A DNA stretch of 64,000 bases from Clostridiales bacterium (GCA_017961235.1 JAGCXQ010000012.1:1-64000); one strand, 5' to 3'. Positions 36,835 through 47,002 are shown, counted from the first letter of the stretch. Numbers and translations are program-made. The notes: a model not told the origin generated them from the letters alone.

Positions 36835-39800
36835 TTAATTCCCGGATCTGCCTGCCATATATGCGACAGCCGCCTTGTGATAGAAATAGAATGCCTTCAT
36901 CAGTTCCTTAAGCTCGGCAGTACGCGTCTCCGTCAGTGATCTGGTCAGGACGTTATAGCAGTAGGTCATCGGGATATAAGAAACCTTATAATCATTTGCA
37001 TCCCCCTCGACCTTGATCCGAATCGTAACGGGTTCTCCGAGTTTATGTGCAGGAATGCCCTTTACTTTGACAGTTGTGTACTCGCCCTTCATTCTGGAAG
37101 TCAGACGTTTGCCGTTACTGTCCGTAAAGGAGAGCTTCGCACCGGACGGATTCGAGAGATAGAATGTCAGATCTGTTTCCGACTCGATCGACAGGCTGGC
37201 GCCCTCGAAGCTTACTCCATCCGGCAGGACCTCGTTATCCTTGTTATATGCAGGCAACGCCGATGTCGGAACATTTCCCATATATGTATCGGGTATGATA
37301 GAATTCGCCGGATCATCTACATTGATCCCGAAGTATTTCTGTGCTGCAGTTCCGTAGTTCAGCAGCGCCGTTATCAGCGGAAGCGCTTCGTAGAACTCCT
37401 GATTCTGGATCACACTGTAATCATCAGGAGAATATGCATTTTCGATGATGTACTTCGCGTAATCCTGTACGGTGAAAGTGTATTCTTTTCCTTCAAAAGC
37501 ACTATCCGGATCTACGATCTGTGCCTTTAATTCGGAAGTCATCTCTTTGGCTGCCACCGGCAGATGGAAAACATAGTAGTTCTTCCCATTCATTTCACGT
37601 TTTTCTGCCTTATCCATGCTGTAGTAGAGCATAGAGCCATCCGCACGTGTGTACTCCAGGACCGAAGTCTTACTATCAGCAACTTTATCACTCAGCGTCA
37701 TATAGAGATTGATCGCGATTGAACCATCGAGGCTCAGGGAATAGCCCTCGAGCTTCGCTTCCATGATTTCCAGTTCTTTGATCTCTACCGGAAGATCGAA
37801 TTCTTCTGTCTCATCGATATCGATAAAGTATGTCTCTCCGCCATTAAGGAAGAGTTCCACTTTGAAATTCCAGTATACATCTCCGGAGATATCATCTTCG
37901 CCGACTTTATTCTTCTGCGAATCATAGACGACGATATGCGGATCGACACCTTTCTCTCCGTGAGACATAATGGCATAGAGTCCGTCTTTTTCCGGAGTAA
38001 AAGAACAGAAGCCGTTTCTTTGGAAGTCATGATTAGTGTTCCGGTTGGTGATCGGGACAGTATTATCTCCGACCTCCAGTGCCTGTTCTTTCACGATATC
38101 CATCGTATAAGAGCCACTGACTTTGGTCTTCATCTGCACATTCAGAAGGTACGTCTTTCCTTTTTCAAGAACCGCCGTAAAACCATTATTCAGCTGGCTG
38201 TTACTCAGAGTAGCAACATTTACCATATCTTCACTATACTTCGTGACTTTTTTGACTTGCAGGGCGGAGTAGTCCCAGGCCGTCTCGAACACATCCGATG
38301 TAAATGTATAGACACCATTTTCCGATGGAGTAAACGTATAGTAAGCATATCCGCCGATTACATCGATATCAATATCCTTACCGGGCGTGAGGGGATCTAC
38401 CTTGTGAATACACCAGTACAGGCCATCCAGATTTGTCTCAGAGTGATAGAATTCGAGTCCATAGGTTTTTCCGGCCTCCAGTTCCACCATTTTACTTTGG
38501 AATCCCAATTGTCCGGATCCACTCGTCCCATATAGATCCTTCGTTCCTTCATGTATGGCACCGATCGAAACTCCGCCAAAGGAATAGATCCAATAATACC
38601 CGGATGTCTCAGGTGTAAACGAATACTGTTTTCTTACATCTGATGGAAAATCAACCGCATATTCAACATCAGTTGTGACATTATTCTCCGACTTTTTTAA
38701 CGTAACCACATACGGTATGTCGTTATTAGAATAAGAAGTAAAGTAAATAAGATATGGAGTGTTTGCAAAAAGGTAAGCCGTTCTATCTAACTTTGCATTA
38801 TTATAAAAACCCACGCTCACTATACTGGATCGGGTATCGTAGATATCGAAGTGATTTATGGTGTGGTCCGAAGCAAACTGATACACACCGCTCACTTCCG
38901 GTGTAAATACCGTATAGAAACAATTATTTAAGGCAGTAAAGTTCGAAACAGCAGAAGATGAATCAACTATCAGATCCGATGTTATCCGATCCACCGAAAA
39001 CTTTACGGTAGCAGCTTCCTCACCGTAGTGCTGGTAGATAACATAATAAACCTTACCTGCCTCCATATACCAGAAATCCAAGATTCTCAGTGGGTAGTTA
39101 TTGTTACTGTCACATACAGTTATCGAATGCGAGGAATTCCCTGAATCCAGATGATACCATCCGCTTTTTGTAGTAGTTATGGCATAGTAGTAATTATCCG
39201 AGTACATCCCATCGAAGGAATACTCCTGTTCCGGCTGGATCTGTTCCGCATGCCGGACATAGACCGGAACCGTGACCTGCTCAGAAGATGCCTGAGAAAT
39301 CTGGAGATAATAAGTCTTTCCTTCTGTCAAATACAAACCAAGGCGGAAATTCTTTCCTTCTCCGTAATCGTTGCCGGAATTCACGAGCGTTGCCTGTGTA
39401 TCGAACTCTCCTTTTGTCTCAAATACATAGACCCCACTGCTTTCCGGGGTAAAAGAGAAGAAAGAGATCTCGTTATCAGGTTTCAACTGTGCTGGATTCT
39501 CCCCTACTTTCAGGGCAGGAACATCTTTTCTAATGTTCACTTTCAGTACATTGTAGCTATAGGATTCAAATCCTCGATTATAGGTGATCTTAAAGTCATA
39601 CGGCACGCCGGCTTTCAGATCGGCAACGAGCTTTCCCTGAGTATAAGAATAAGCCTGCTGTTCAGAACCGGAAAAGAGCTCGAGACTTACATAATGATCT
39701 GATCTTAACGGGGTAAACTCGAAGATATGCTGTCCGCTTACTTCCGGAATGAAAGTATGTTTCGTATAGCCGTCCCTTGACTTTACGAAAAGCGTGCTCT

Positions 39801-40293
39801 CTCCGTAAGGAAGTGTCTCGGACATCGGGCAGGCATAGCAATATACATCTCTATCGGAGAGAGTATTATCCTCGCCCGATTCGATCTTGACAGAGTAAGC
39901 TTTTCCCGCCTCAAGATTCAGATACTGGACAACATAGCGGTAATCGCGCTTTTCTTCTATCGGAGCGATTTCTCCTTTATCATCATAGATAGCGACATTC
40001 AGATCACGGCCATCCGCACATAGGAAACCATATCTTCCTGTTGTCGAAGGCGTAAACTGGAAAACCAATAATTCATTTGCTTCCATCTGTCCTACTGTAA
40101 AAACACTATTCTCCGGCATATCCCCGAGATGCCGGACATCGCCGTCTTCATCGCCGCCTTCGTCCAGTTCCCCATCCGTTATTACCGGATCGTCTTCTTC
40201 ACCTTCGTTTCCTTCTGCCAGGACCAGCGCCGGCATCGATCCGACCAGCATGATCGCACTAAGCAGCAAGGATAATAATCTCTTTTTCTTCAT
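36835..40293 (-). CDS. Large exported protein with eight beta-sandwich repeats and the novel C-terminal domain
   Basis: 1152 residues from the ATG at 40293, with GGAG 8 nt upstream; a TTG seven codons earlier has no good site. A signal peptide (LLSLLLSAIMLVGSMPALVLAEG) is followed by an Asp/Glu/Gly-rich linker. Eight repeats of about 100 residues each carry a FTPExSGxYxF signature, resembling the PPC (bacterial pre-peptidase C-terminal) beta-sandwich. The final ~290 residues are homologous to the end of the LRR protein at 25158: LDGSIAINLYM, LNYGTAAQKYFGINVDDPAN, GIPAHKL and the LMKAF motif near the end align. No sortase motif. The last residues are basic and polar. Binding of surface ligands is likely; no enzyme motif seen. 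Confidence 0.88.
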   Translation of the reverse strand: MKKKRLLSLLLSAIMLVGSMPALVLAEGNEGEEDDPVITDGELDEGGDEDGDVRHLGDMPENSVFTVGQMEANELLVFQFTPSTTGRYGFLCADGRDLNVAIYDDKGEIAPIEEKRDYRYVVQYLNLEAGKAYSVKIESGEDNTLSDRDVYCYACPMSETLPYGESTLFVKSRDGYTKHTFIPEVSGQHIFEFTPLRSDHYVSLELFSGSEQQAYSYTQGKLVADLKAGVPYDFKITYNRGFESYSYNVLKVNIRKDVPALKVGENPAQLKPDNEISFFSFTPESSGVYVFETKGEFDTQATLVNSGNDYGEGKNFRLGLYLTEGKTYYLQISQASSEQVTVPVYVRHAEQIQPEQEYSFDGMYSDNYYYAITTTKSGWYHLDSGNSSHSITVCDSNNNYPLRILDFWYMEAGKVYYVIYQHYGEEAATVKFSVDRITSDLIVDSSSAVSNFTALNNCFYTVFTPEVSGVYQFASDHTINHFDIYDTRSSIVSVGFYNNAKLDRTAYLFANTPYLIYFTSYSNNDIPYVVTLKKSENNVTTDVEYAVDFPSDVRKQYSFTPETSGYYWIYSFGGVSIGAIHEGTKDLYGTSGSGQLGFQSKMVELEAGKTYGLEFYHSETNLDGLYWCIHKVDPLTPGKDIDIDVIGGYAYYTFTPSENGVYTFTSDVFETAWDYSALQVKKVTKYSEDMVNVATLSNSQLNNGFTAVLEKGKTYLLNVQMKTKVSGSYTMDIVKEQALEVGDNTVPITNRNTNHDFQRNGFCSFTPEKDGLYAIMSHGEKGVDPHIVVYDSQKNKVGEDDISGDVYWNFKVELFLNGGETYFIDIDETEEFDLPVEIKELEIMEAKLEGYSLSLDGSIAINLYMTLSDKVADSKTSVLEYTRADGSMLYYSMDKAEKREMNGKNYYVFHLPVAAKEMTSELKAQIVDPDSAFEGKEYTFTVQDYAKYIIENAYSPDDYSVIQNQEFYEALPLITALLNYGTAAQKYFGINVDDPANSIIPDTYMGNVPTSALPAYNKDNEVLPDGVSFEGASLSIESETDLTFYLSNPSGAKLSFTDSNGKRLTSRMKGEYTTVKVKGIPAHKLGEPVTIRIKVEGDANDYKVSYIPMTYCYNVLTRSLTETRTAELKELMKAFYFYHKAAVAYMAGRSGN

Positions 40294-40389
40294 ACGTTTT
40301 CTCCATTTTTTCAAAACCTAAATTGACCCCCTAAAGCGATAACACTTCCGGGAGCGTTTGATTTACTTTTTCCTTTTCAAGATAAACCG

Positions 40390-40494
40390 TCAGGATGGTT
40401 CATACGGAAGCGGGCTGGATGTACGGATCACATCTTCATTCTCAAAACGGATCACTTCCAGCACAAGTTCCTCATACTTCATTTCAAATCCCAT
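40390..40494 (-). CDS. 34-residue small protein upstream of the eight-repeat exported protein
   Basis: An ATG at 40494 follows AGGAGA at 9 nt and opens 34 codons, ending at 40390. The peptide is acidic and has ELVLEVIRFENEDVIRTS in its middle, followed by a Pro/Ser tail. Short proteins with an EDVI-TS pattern occur in many Clostridia, to my memory without a known function. The minus-strand TATAAT near 40538 would transcribe it. It ends 96 bp before the 36835-40293 gene, which shows no clear promoter of its own, so co-transcription is likely. It could be a RiPP-like precursor or a leader peptide; neither is shown. Confidence 0.6.
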   Translation of the reverse strand: MGFEMKYEELVLEVIRFENEDVIRTSSPLPYEPS

Positions 40495-40578
40495 AATACT
40501 GTCTCCTATTCTTTGTTTACAAAACAATCCAAAGTGTATTATATCAAAAATCTAATAGTATGTGTATTTTATGTTTTC

Positions 40579-41139
40579 TCACCTGGACTTCTTAGCTGTC
40601 TTCTCGTGCTTCAGAAACTTCCACCACACAAAATACCCGATGATTGCTCCGATTGTGTTATGCATAAGATCCGCCACATCGAAACAGCCCATGCGAAGCA
40701 CTAGCTGAGACAACTCAATAAACAGGCTGCTTCCCAGCCCCAGAAGTAGGATCTTCCACCAGACACGGAGTTTTTCTTTAAGAGTCGGTACCAGAAAACC
40801 CATCGGCACAAAAAGAAGAATATTCAGCAGGATCTCTGTAATCACACCTTCACCTTTTGAGAAAGTCCTCGTCCCGATCCTATGGAACTTCCTCCATAGC
40901 CATTTATACTTTGAAAATGGGTCAAGAAGGGTTTTTGCATCCAGATCATACGTCCGAACCACAAGTGTAATGATCAGAATCGCAATGATATATAGGATAA
41001 ATATCCATCCAACCATCTGACGATTCTTTGTTTTTGCGACAAGTACAGCCAGTCCGGCAATACATATCATTACTATCAAAACTATATAGTAAGAAAAACC
41101 CAAATCTTCTCTCTCTTCACGTATTTCTACGCTATACAT
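40579..41139 (-). CDS. VanZ-like membrane protein (copy 1)
   Basis: 186 residues, ATG at 41139. Four or five hydrophobic helices with VanZ-type signatures: ITEILLNILLFVPMGFLVPTL, SSLFIELSQLVLRMGCFDVADLMHNTIGAIIGY. VanZ proteins are multi-pass membrane proteins; VanZ itself gives low-level teicoplanin resistance by an unclear route. It is closely related to the gene at 48053-48556. It lies upstream of the small protein gene by 84 bp, but the genes may be independently transcribed. Confidence 0.9.
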   Translation of the reverse strand: MYSVEIREEREDLGFSYYIVLIVMICIAGLAVLVAKTKNRQMVGWIFILYIIAILIITLVVRTYDLDAKTLLDPFSKYKWLWRKFHRIGTRTFSKGEGVITEILLNILLFVPMGFLVPTLKEKLRVWWKILLLGLGSSLFIELSQLVLRMGCFDVADLMHNTIGAIIGYFVWWKFLKHEKTAKKSR

Positions 41140-41242
41140 TTACCCAAATATATACTCCTATTATTACACATATAAAAATCAAATTCTTCTGTTAATTGTT
41201 TTATATTTTTAACGAATTGTTAACAAATCCCTCTTTTCGCCT

Positions 41243-41282
41243 GCAAAAAATACCCCCAAGTAAGGATGACTTACTCGGGGGC
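41243..41282 (-). terminator. Terminator of the 41314 Ig/InlB gene
   Basis: The minus strand has CCCCCGAGTAAG, a short loop, CTTACTTGGGGG and TATTTTTT, about 30 bp after the stop. Confidence 0.85.
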
Positions 41283-41313
41283 TGAATCTGCATATTGAAA
41301 GATTATCTATCAG

Positions 41314-43116
41314 TTAAACGGGTATAAATGGCAATACAATAGATGTGCTGACCCATTTTGCATAGAGTGTTACATCTTTAGTAACAATGTATGTCTTAAG
41401 ATCTACTTTCTGTGTACATTCCGGATCCAGATACCAACCTGCAAAGGAGTAACTATCTTTTTCTGCATATGCACGGGTTGTAATACGTGTATTCACTTCG
41501 ACTTCAATCGTATAAAGCGAATACTTCTGACCAGCATCCACAACTTTGCCACCTTGGGCATCAAAGGTTACTTGGGCGCTAGGCGTAATAATAGCAACCT
41601 CTACAATATTTGAAGTTAAAGTGTCACCACTACTGTTTTTAACAACACATCTATAAATATACGAAGCTGTTGTTTTACTAATTTTAACCGTCAGTGCAGC
41701 TGACTTCACACCGCTGTAATTGGTGTTCGTAGTACCAATACTCGTCCAGGTCTCTCCATCAGAGCTTCTCTGCCACTGATATGTTGTTGCACCAGTAGCA
41801 ACGACACTTATACTCTGCATTTCACCAATCTGACCGACTATACTCTCCGGCTGCTCGACGATCTCCATCTGTTCAGAAATGCTCACCACTGCAATTTCTG
41901 ACACATCTGAACCGGAACTATTCTTTGCTACGCATCTGTATATATAAGATGCTGTAGTCTTATTGATTTTCACTGTCAGAGTGTCTGTCTTCACTCCACT
42001 GTAGTTTACGTTCGTTGTGCTGATATTGGACCAATTCTCTTCATCTGCACTTCTCTGCCACTGATAAGAGGTAGCATTGTTTGCTACAACACTCATGATC
42101 TTCTCTTCACCATTCTGACCAGAGATGCTCTCCGGATCGGAAACGATTTCTACAGTCAGTACCGGTACAATCAATGTTACCGAAGCTGCCTCGGTATTCT
42201 GAGAACTCTTATCATTCTTTACCACACATCTATACACATAAGTAGCAGTTGTTTTGCTGACCTTGATCGTAAGGATGTCTGCCTTTGCTCCGCTGTAATT
42301 TGCATTCGTTGTGCTGATATTGGACCAGGTCTCTCCATCAGCACTTCTCTGCCACTGATACGAGGTCGCATTATTTGCAACAACGCGCATGGTCTTTTCT
42401 TCACCGGCAGTTCCAGAAATATTCTTCGGCTGTGTCTTGATCTCTACAGGCAGGATCGCTTCAACAACAGCAACCTCCGAATACTCAGTAGTATCACTAT
42501 TCTTGACAACACATCTGTAAACATAAGAAGCTGTTGTCTTACTGATCTTGATAGTTAGAGTATCCGTCTTCGCTCCGCTGTAGTTTGCATTCGTCGTGCT
42601 GATGTTCGACCAAGTTTCTTCATCTGCACTTCTCTGCCACTGGTAAGACGTTGCACCAGAGGCAGTGATCTTCATATTCTTCTCTTCTCCGGCCATTCCG
42701 GTGATATTTGCCGGCTGTTTGGTGATCTCCAACGACTGAAGCAGAGTTACTGTTGCCGCCTCGGTCACTTTAGATCCGGCACTGTTTTTCAGTGTGCACC
42801 TATATGAATATACAGCAGTAGTCTTATTGACTTTCACTGTCATCGTGTCCGTCTTGACTCCGCTATAGTTTACATTCGATGTACCGATGTTGGACCAGGT
42901 CTCTCCATCCGCACTTCTCTGCCACTGATAGGATGTCACATTGTTCGCAACAACCTTCAAACTTTTCTCTTCGCCAACCTGTGCTGTGATGTCCTTCGGC
43001 TGAGAAACTATACTAATAGCATCTCCGCTTCCGGCAAACACCACTGTCGGTACCATAGATACTATTAGGAAGATAGATAACAGAACCGACCATAACTTAA
43101 ATGATTTCTTACTCAT
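41314..43116 (-). CDS. Exported Ig-like-repeat protein, 600 aa
   Basis: 600 residues from the ATG at 43116, with AAGGGGG upstream. A signal peptide (KLWSVLLSIFLIVSMVPTVVFAG) precedes five tandem Ig-like modules of about 83 residues. Each has QPxxIxGxxGEEK, then YQWQRSADGETWSNI, NYSGxKTDxLTVK and YRCVxKN with a paired Cys pattern as in bacterial Ig folds. One InlB-type module (VTFDAQGGKV to FAGWYLDPEC to VTLYAKW) precedes a short tail. No sorting motif or membrane anchor is seen at the C-terminus. Adhesin or matrix function is inferred from the modules. The shortest member of a four-gene paralogous set in this window. Confidence 0.9.
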   Translation of the reverse strand: MSKKSFKLWSVLLSIFLIVSMVPTVVFAGSGDAISIVSQPKDITAQVGEEKSLKVVANNVTSYQWQRSADGETWSNIGTSNVNYSGVKTDTMTVKVNKTTAVYSYRCTLKNSAGSKVTEAATVTLLQSLEITKQPANITGMAGEEKNMKITASGATSYQWQRSADEETWSNISTTNANYSGAKTDTLTIKISKTTASYVYRCVVKNSDTTEYSEVAVVEAILPVEIKTQPKNISGTAGEEKTMRVVANNATSYQWQRSADGETWSNISTTNANYSGAKADILTIKVSKTTATYVYRCVVKNDKSSQNTEAASVTLIVPVLTVEIVSDPESISGQNGEEKIMSVVANNATSYQWQRSADEENWSNISTTNVNYSGVKTDTLTVKINKTTASYIYRCVAKNSSGSDVSEIAVVSISEQMEIVEQPESIVGQIGEMQSISVVATGATTYQWQRSSDGETWTSIGTTNTNYSGVKSAALTVKISKTTASYIYRCVVKNSSGDTLTSNIVEVAIITPSAQVTFDAQGGKVVDAGQKYSLYTIEVEVNTRITTRAYAEKDSYSFAGWYLDPECTQKVDLKTYIVTKDVTLYAKWVSTSIVLPFIPV

Positions 43117-43155
43117 AACAACCCCCTTGCCAAACCAATTTGTTATTTGCACTGA

Positions 43156-43193
43156 TATTATTTCACGAAAAAAGTCAAAAATCTATAGTAAAG
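43156..43193 (-). promoter_or_regulatory. Conserved element upstream of the 43116 gene
   Basis: On the minus strand the segment contains TTTACTATAGATTTTTGACT and then TCGTGAAATAATA. The same segment lies at exactly the same distance (40 bp before the ATG) from the 45825 gene, and a related one precedes the 56144 gene. It may contain a promoter or an activator site; a standard -35/-10 pair could not be assigned. Confidence 0.5.
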
Positions 43194-43214
43194 TGTTCAT
43201 ATTTGTCGAAAAAC

Positions 43215-43249
43215 ACGCCAAAAAGGAGGACAGATAGTTCTGTCCTCCT
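43215..43249 (-). terminator. Terminator of the 43312 Ig/InlB gene
   Basis: Perfect 11-bp arms AGGAGGACAGA and TCTGTCCTCCT (43224-43234 and 43239-43249), followed on the minus strand by TTTTTGG. It lies 63 bp past the stop. Confidence 0.8.
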
Positions 43250-43311
43250 ATAAAGATCGATCATTTGGGCTATATTGATAGCATATAACTGAAATCTATA
43301 CCATCAAACTA

Positions 43312-45825
43312 TCATGTCCATTTCGCATACAAGGTCACGTCTTCTGTAGGTATGAAGAAATAATAAACATCTACTGGGATCGTACATGCGGCGTCGAGAT
43401 ACCAGCCGCCAAAAGTGTAGCCTTCTCTCTGAACACTTGGTTCTGCGCCCATAGCCTGATCTTTAAAGACTGTCCAAACCACAGTTGCACTATTCATTTC
43501 CGTTATTATTCCGCCATTCGCATTCCAGGTTACTTTTACAGCTTCAGCCCATCTTGCATAGAACCATACATCATCTGTTACTACATAATCATACGGTTCC
43601 ACAGCCTGCGTGCATTCCATATCCAGGCACCAGCATACAAGTTTGTATCCTTCCTTAATTGCTGTCTGTCCATGCCCAAAGGGCTTGTTCCTCTCAGTCA
43701 GTGTAGAATAAACAGGGTAGAGATCTCCTCCCATTACAATGGAGCCGCCCATAGCATCGAAGAAGACACCCGCCGCATTGCCTTTGATCCACTTAGCATA
43801 AATTCTTGTATCTTTATCCGGGCTGAAGTTCCATACTTGAGAAGTACATGCTTTATCGTAGTACCATCCGGCAAATGTATAACCTTCACGTTCTGCAAAC
43901 AGATCCCAATCTCCGCTCGCGCAAATGATTTGATCTCTGCTCGGGTACATTTTATATGTTTTAACCAGTCTATCATCTGGAGCCAGCAACATTCCGCTAT
44001 TAGCATCGTATGTTACGGTAATAACATCGATTCCGGCGGGATTTGATTCCAGAATATCACCCGCAGCATTCTTTATAACACATCTATAAACATACAAAGA
44101 TGTCGTATAACTGAGATTGACAGTCAGCGTATCTGTCTTGATTCCGCTGTAGTTTGTATTGGAAGCGCCGATATTAGTCCAAGTCACACCATCTGCACTT
44201 CTCTGCCACTGGAAGGACGCTGCATTGGCGGCAACCACAGAAATATTATTCAGATCCCCGGCATATCCGGTAATAGTCGCCGGCTGTGTGATTATTTCCG
44301 GAAGACGGATCATAGAGACGGCCGCAGGAGCTGATGCTACAGAACCATCACTGTTTTTTACAATACATCTATACAGATATCCTTCTGATGTTGCACTGAC
44401 CTTGATGGTCATATTTTCCGTCTTTATTCCGCTATAGTTAACATTCGTTGCACCGATGTTTGACCATGTCACACCATCTGCGCTTCTCTGCCACTGATAC
44501 GTATCTGCACCTGTAACTGTGACGCTCATGATCTTCAGATCTCCTGCATAACCGGAAACATCCTTCGGCTGAGCCGAGATCACCGGTGGCTGGAATAGTG
44601 TAATAGAAGCCGCTCTTGATTCTGCAGAACCGCCGCTGTTTTTCGCTACACATCTGTACATATACTCTGCTGTCGATTTACCAATATTGATAGTCAAAGT
44701 TTCTGTCTTGACTCCACTGTAGTTTACATTGGTCGTGCCGATATTGACCCAAGCCACTCCATCTGTGCTTCTCTGCCACTGATACGATGTCGCATTGGAA
44801 GCAGAAATACTCATGGACTTTTGATCGCCGGAATATCCGGAGATATTCTTCGGCTGTGACGAGATCGTCGGCAGCTGAAAGAGCGTAATAGTTGCCGCTT
44901 CTGATTCGACAGATCCGTCTTCGTTCTTTGCTACACATCTATAAGCAAAGTCTGAAGTTGTCGAATTGATCTTGATGGAAAGGGTATTTGTCTTTATTCC
45001 GCTGTAATTCACATTAGTTGCGCCGATATTCGACCAGGAAGATCCATCTGCACTTCTCTGCCATTGATACGCGGTTGCACTTGTGGCGGAAATCTTCATG
45101 GTCTTCTGTTCACCGGAATATCCGGAAATGTTCTTCGGCTGCGAAGAAATGACCGGCGGCTGGAAAAGTAGAATAGTTGCCGCTTCTGATGCGACAGAAC
45201 CATCTCCGTTCTTTGCTACACATCTATAAGCAAAGTCTGCGGTCGTCGCGTTGATCTTGATGGAAAGGGTATTCGTCTTTATACCGCTGTAATTTACATT
45301 ACTCGCACCAATATTCGACCAGGAAGATCCATCTGCACTTCTCTGCCATTGATATGCTGTCGCTCCAGTGTCCGTGATACTCATGGACTTCTGGTCTCCG
45401 GCATATCCGGAAATGTTCTTCGGTTGCGAAGTAATGACCGGTGGCAGGAAAAGCGTAACATTAGCTGATTTAGAAGTTGCCGATCTCGTACTATTCTTCA
45501 GCACACACCTATAATAGAAGCTTGCTGTCGTCTTATTGATCTTAATCGTCAACGAGTCTGTCTTCGCACCACTGTAATTCACATTAGTCTCGCTGATATA
45601 TGACCATTCACCTCCATCAGCGCGTCTTTGCCAGTGATACGAGGTTACGCCTGTAGCAGAAACGCTCATTGTCTTTTGTTCCCCGGCATACCCGGATACA
45701 CGTGTCGGCTGGGTTACCACCTCAATAGGTTCTCCACTTCCTGCATAAACTACTGCTGGAAGGATCGTTACCATCAGGAATACTGATAAAAGAACTGTCC
45801 ACAGTCTAAATGATTTCTTTTTCAT
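43312..45825 (-). CDS. Exported Ig-like/InlB-repeat protein, 837 aa
   Basis: 837 residues from the ATG at 45825, with AAGGGGG upstream. Signal peptide (LWTVLLSVFLMVTILPAVVYAG). Six Ig-like modules with the QPKNISGYAGDQK and YQWQRSADGSSW signatures are followed by three InlB-type modules (VTYDANSG, VFFDAMGG, VTWNANGG, each ending in FAGWY and YAKW words). The last word is VTLYAKWT at the very end, so no anchor follows. Modules 2-5 are nearly identical to each other, which suggests recent duplication inside the gene. Adhesive function is an inference. Confidence 0.9.
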   Translation of the reverse strand: MKKKSFRLWTVLLSVFLMVTILPAVVYAGSGEPIEVVTQPTRVSGYAGEQKTMSVSATGVTSYHWQRRADGGEWSYISETNVNYSGAKTDSLTIKINKTTASFYYRCVLKNSTRSATSKSANVTLFLPPVITSQPKNISGYAGDQKSMSITDTGATAYQWQRSADGSSWSNIGASNVNYSGIKTNTLSIKINATTADFAYRCVAKNGDGSVASEAATILLFQPPVISSQPKNISGYSGEQKTMKISATSATAYQWQRSADGSSWSNIGATNVNYSGIKTNTLSIKINSTTSDFAYRCVAKNEDGSVESEAATITLFQLPTISSQPKNISGYSGDQKSMSISASNATSYQWQRSTDGVAWVNIGTTNVNYSGVKTETLTINIGKSTAEYMYRCVAKNSGGSAESRAASITLFQPPVISAQPKDVSGYAGDLKIMSVTVTGADTYQWQRSADGVTWSNIGATNVNYSGIKTENMTIKVSATSEGYLYRCIVKNSDGSVASAPAAVSMIRLPEIITQPATITGYAGDLNNISVVAANAASFQWQRSADGVTWTNIGASNTNYSGIKTDTLTVNLSYTTSLYVYRCVIKNAAGDILESNPAGIDVITVTYDANSGMLLAPDDRLVKTYKMYPSRDQIICASGDWDLFAEREGYTFAGWYYDKACTSQVWNFSPDKDTRIYAKWIKGNAAGVFFDAMGGSIVMGGDLYPVYSTLTERNKPFGHGQTAIKEGYKLVCWCLDMECTQAVEPYDYVVTDDVWFYARWAEAVKVTWNANGGIITEMNSATVVWTVFKDQAMGAEPSVQREGYTFGGWYLDAACTIPVDVYYFFIPTEDVTLYAKWT

Positions 45826-45864
45826 AACTGCCCCCTTATCTGAAGTGTGCATTATCTATGCTTT

Positions 45865-45902
45865 TATTATTTCACGAGGAGAGTCAAAAATCCATAGTAA
45901 AA
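45865..45902 (-). promoter_or_regulatory. Conserved element upstream of the 45825 gene
   Basis: The minus strand contains TTTTACTATGGATTTTTGACT and then TCGTGAAATAATA, 40 bp before the ATG. It aligns over about 35 bp with the segment before the 43116 gene. Confidence 0.5.
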
Positions 45903-46023
45903 TGTGATTCCACGATTAGATAAGATGAATGCGATTCCATAAACCAGGGGTGTCTGTTAAGAAAAAGGAGGCGATCGTTTCTGTTTGTCGGAGTGCTTAT
46001 AATCCGATGCCCGTCTCTCCTTG

Positions 46024-46506
46024 TTACCAGTCCATTATATCTTCTAAGTAGTTCTCTGCCCTATTCTTATATTTCTTATACTGGTTCGAAGGTGATTTCG
46101 AGTTCAAATAATTGAACAGCATAACTCCACCGATGATGAGCATACTAATGATCACAAATGCTGCGATCAGACCACCATGACCCTTTTTCTGCTGCGGGTA
46201 GCCATATGCCATCGGATATGGATACTGCTGAGGGTACGGATACTGCTGAGGATACTGAGCCTGAGCATTGACCTGCTGAGGATACTGGGTCTGAGCATTG
46301 ATCTGTTGCGGATATGCCTGGCGAACCTGTGGTTGCGGCACTACAGCCTGCTGCGGATAAGCCTGGCGGGAATATGTCTGCTGAGGAAAAGCCGGCTGAT
46401 TGTTATACGTCATGGTCTGCGATACCCCACAAAGCGGACACACATTTCTTCCAGCCGGAATAGGTCTTTTACAAGAAACACAGATTTTTATATTATTGGT
46501 TGCCAT
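46024..46506 (-). CDS. Zinc-ribbon, Tyr/Pro/Gln-rich, single-helix membrane protein
   Basis: 160 residues from the ATG at 46506, with AAAGGGG upstream. The ribbon is CVSCKRPIPAGRNVCPLCG (about 9-27). Residues 30-105 are YPQQ, QAYPQQ and QYPYPQQ units. One membrane helix (LIAAFVIISMLIIGGVMLF) is followed by a short charged tail of about 30 residues. It fits the window's ribbon/low-complexity/membrane family, but with a single helix. The function is unknown. It is divergent from the lipoprotein gene at 47003. Confidence 0.8.
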   Translation of the reverse strand: MATNNIKICVSCKRPIPAGRNVCPLCGVSQTMTYNNQPAFPQQTYSRQAYPQQAVVPQPQVRQAYPQQINAQTQYPQQVNAQAQYPQQYPYPQQYPYPMAYGYPQQKKGHGGLIAAFVIISMLIIGGVMLFNYLNSKSPSNQYKKYKNRAENYLEDIMDW

Positions 46507-47002
46507 ACTGTACACCCCTTTCAATATTGTTGCACCTTTTCGGTCGTTTCTTTCAAATCCGAAACACTTTCGTTTGCTTATCGTGTTTCGCTTTACTATG
46601 GTTCTATTGTATGTCGCATTTTGCGACACGCATATTCAAAAATTACATGATTTGCGTCAAAAGTTACATCTCGTTCTTTCAAATTGGAAATACCGCCTCT
46701 GAAAAGGAGTTTGCCGCCGTTCTGTTCATGTCTGGACGGATATAGTATCATGAACTTGTACGAGTGCTTTTCGGGACGTAATGCCTGATTAACAACTGTG
46801 TCTGCTACTACACACTCTTGATGACGAAAAACCAGGATAGCGGTTCTATCATCATTGAAAAGAACCGCAAGAGTTTCAAAAAACTGGACTGGTAAAACCA
46901 CCACATAATTTGAATTTCAAAATTTTGCAACAGATCCTTTTTCTCCGTCGTCTTATTTGCATAAGGGCCTTTGCAAGATGAAAGAAAGTGGAGATTGGGT
47001 AT
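46507..47002. other. Divergent intergenic region with possible gene remnant
   Basis: About 500 bp. One GTGCTTTT copy lies at 46764. A plus-strand frame ending at a TAA near 46898 reads TKNQDSGSIIIEKNRKSFKK, which is protein-like but lacks a start, so it may be the 3' end of a lost gene. No other coding signal is seen. Confidence 0.35.

Noticed and set aside
40579-41139. Vancomycin/teicoplanin resistance cluster
   Set aside because: VanZ and VanW proteins are present, but no vanA/B-type ligase, vanH, vanX or vanRS. These families are common in Clostridia without resistance.
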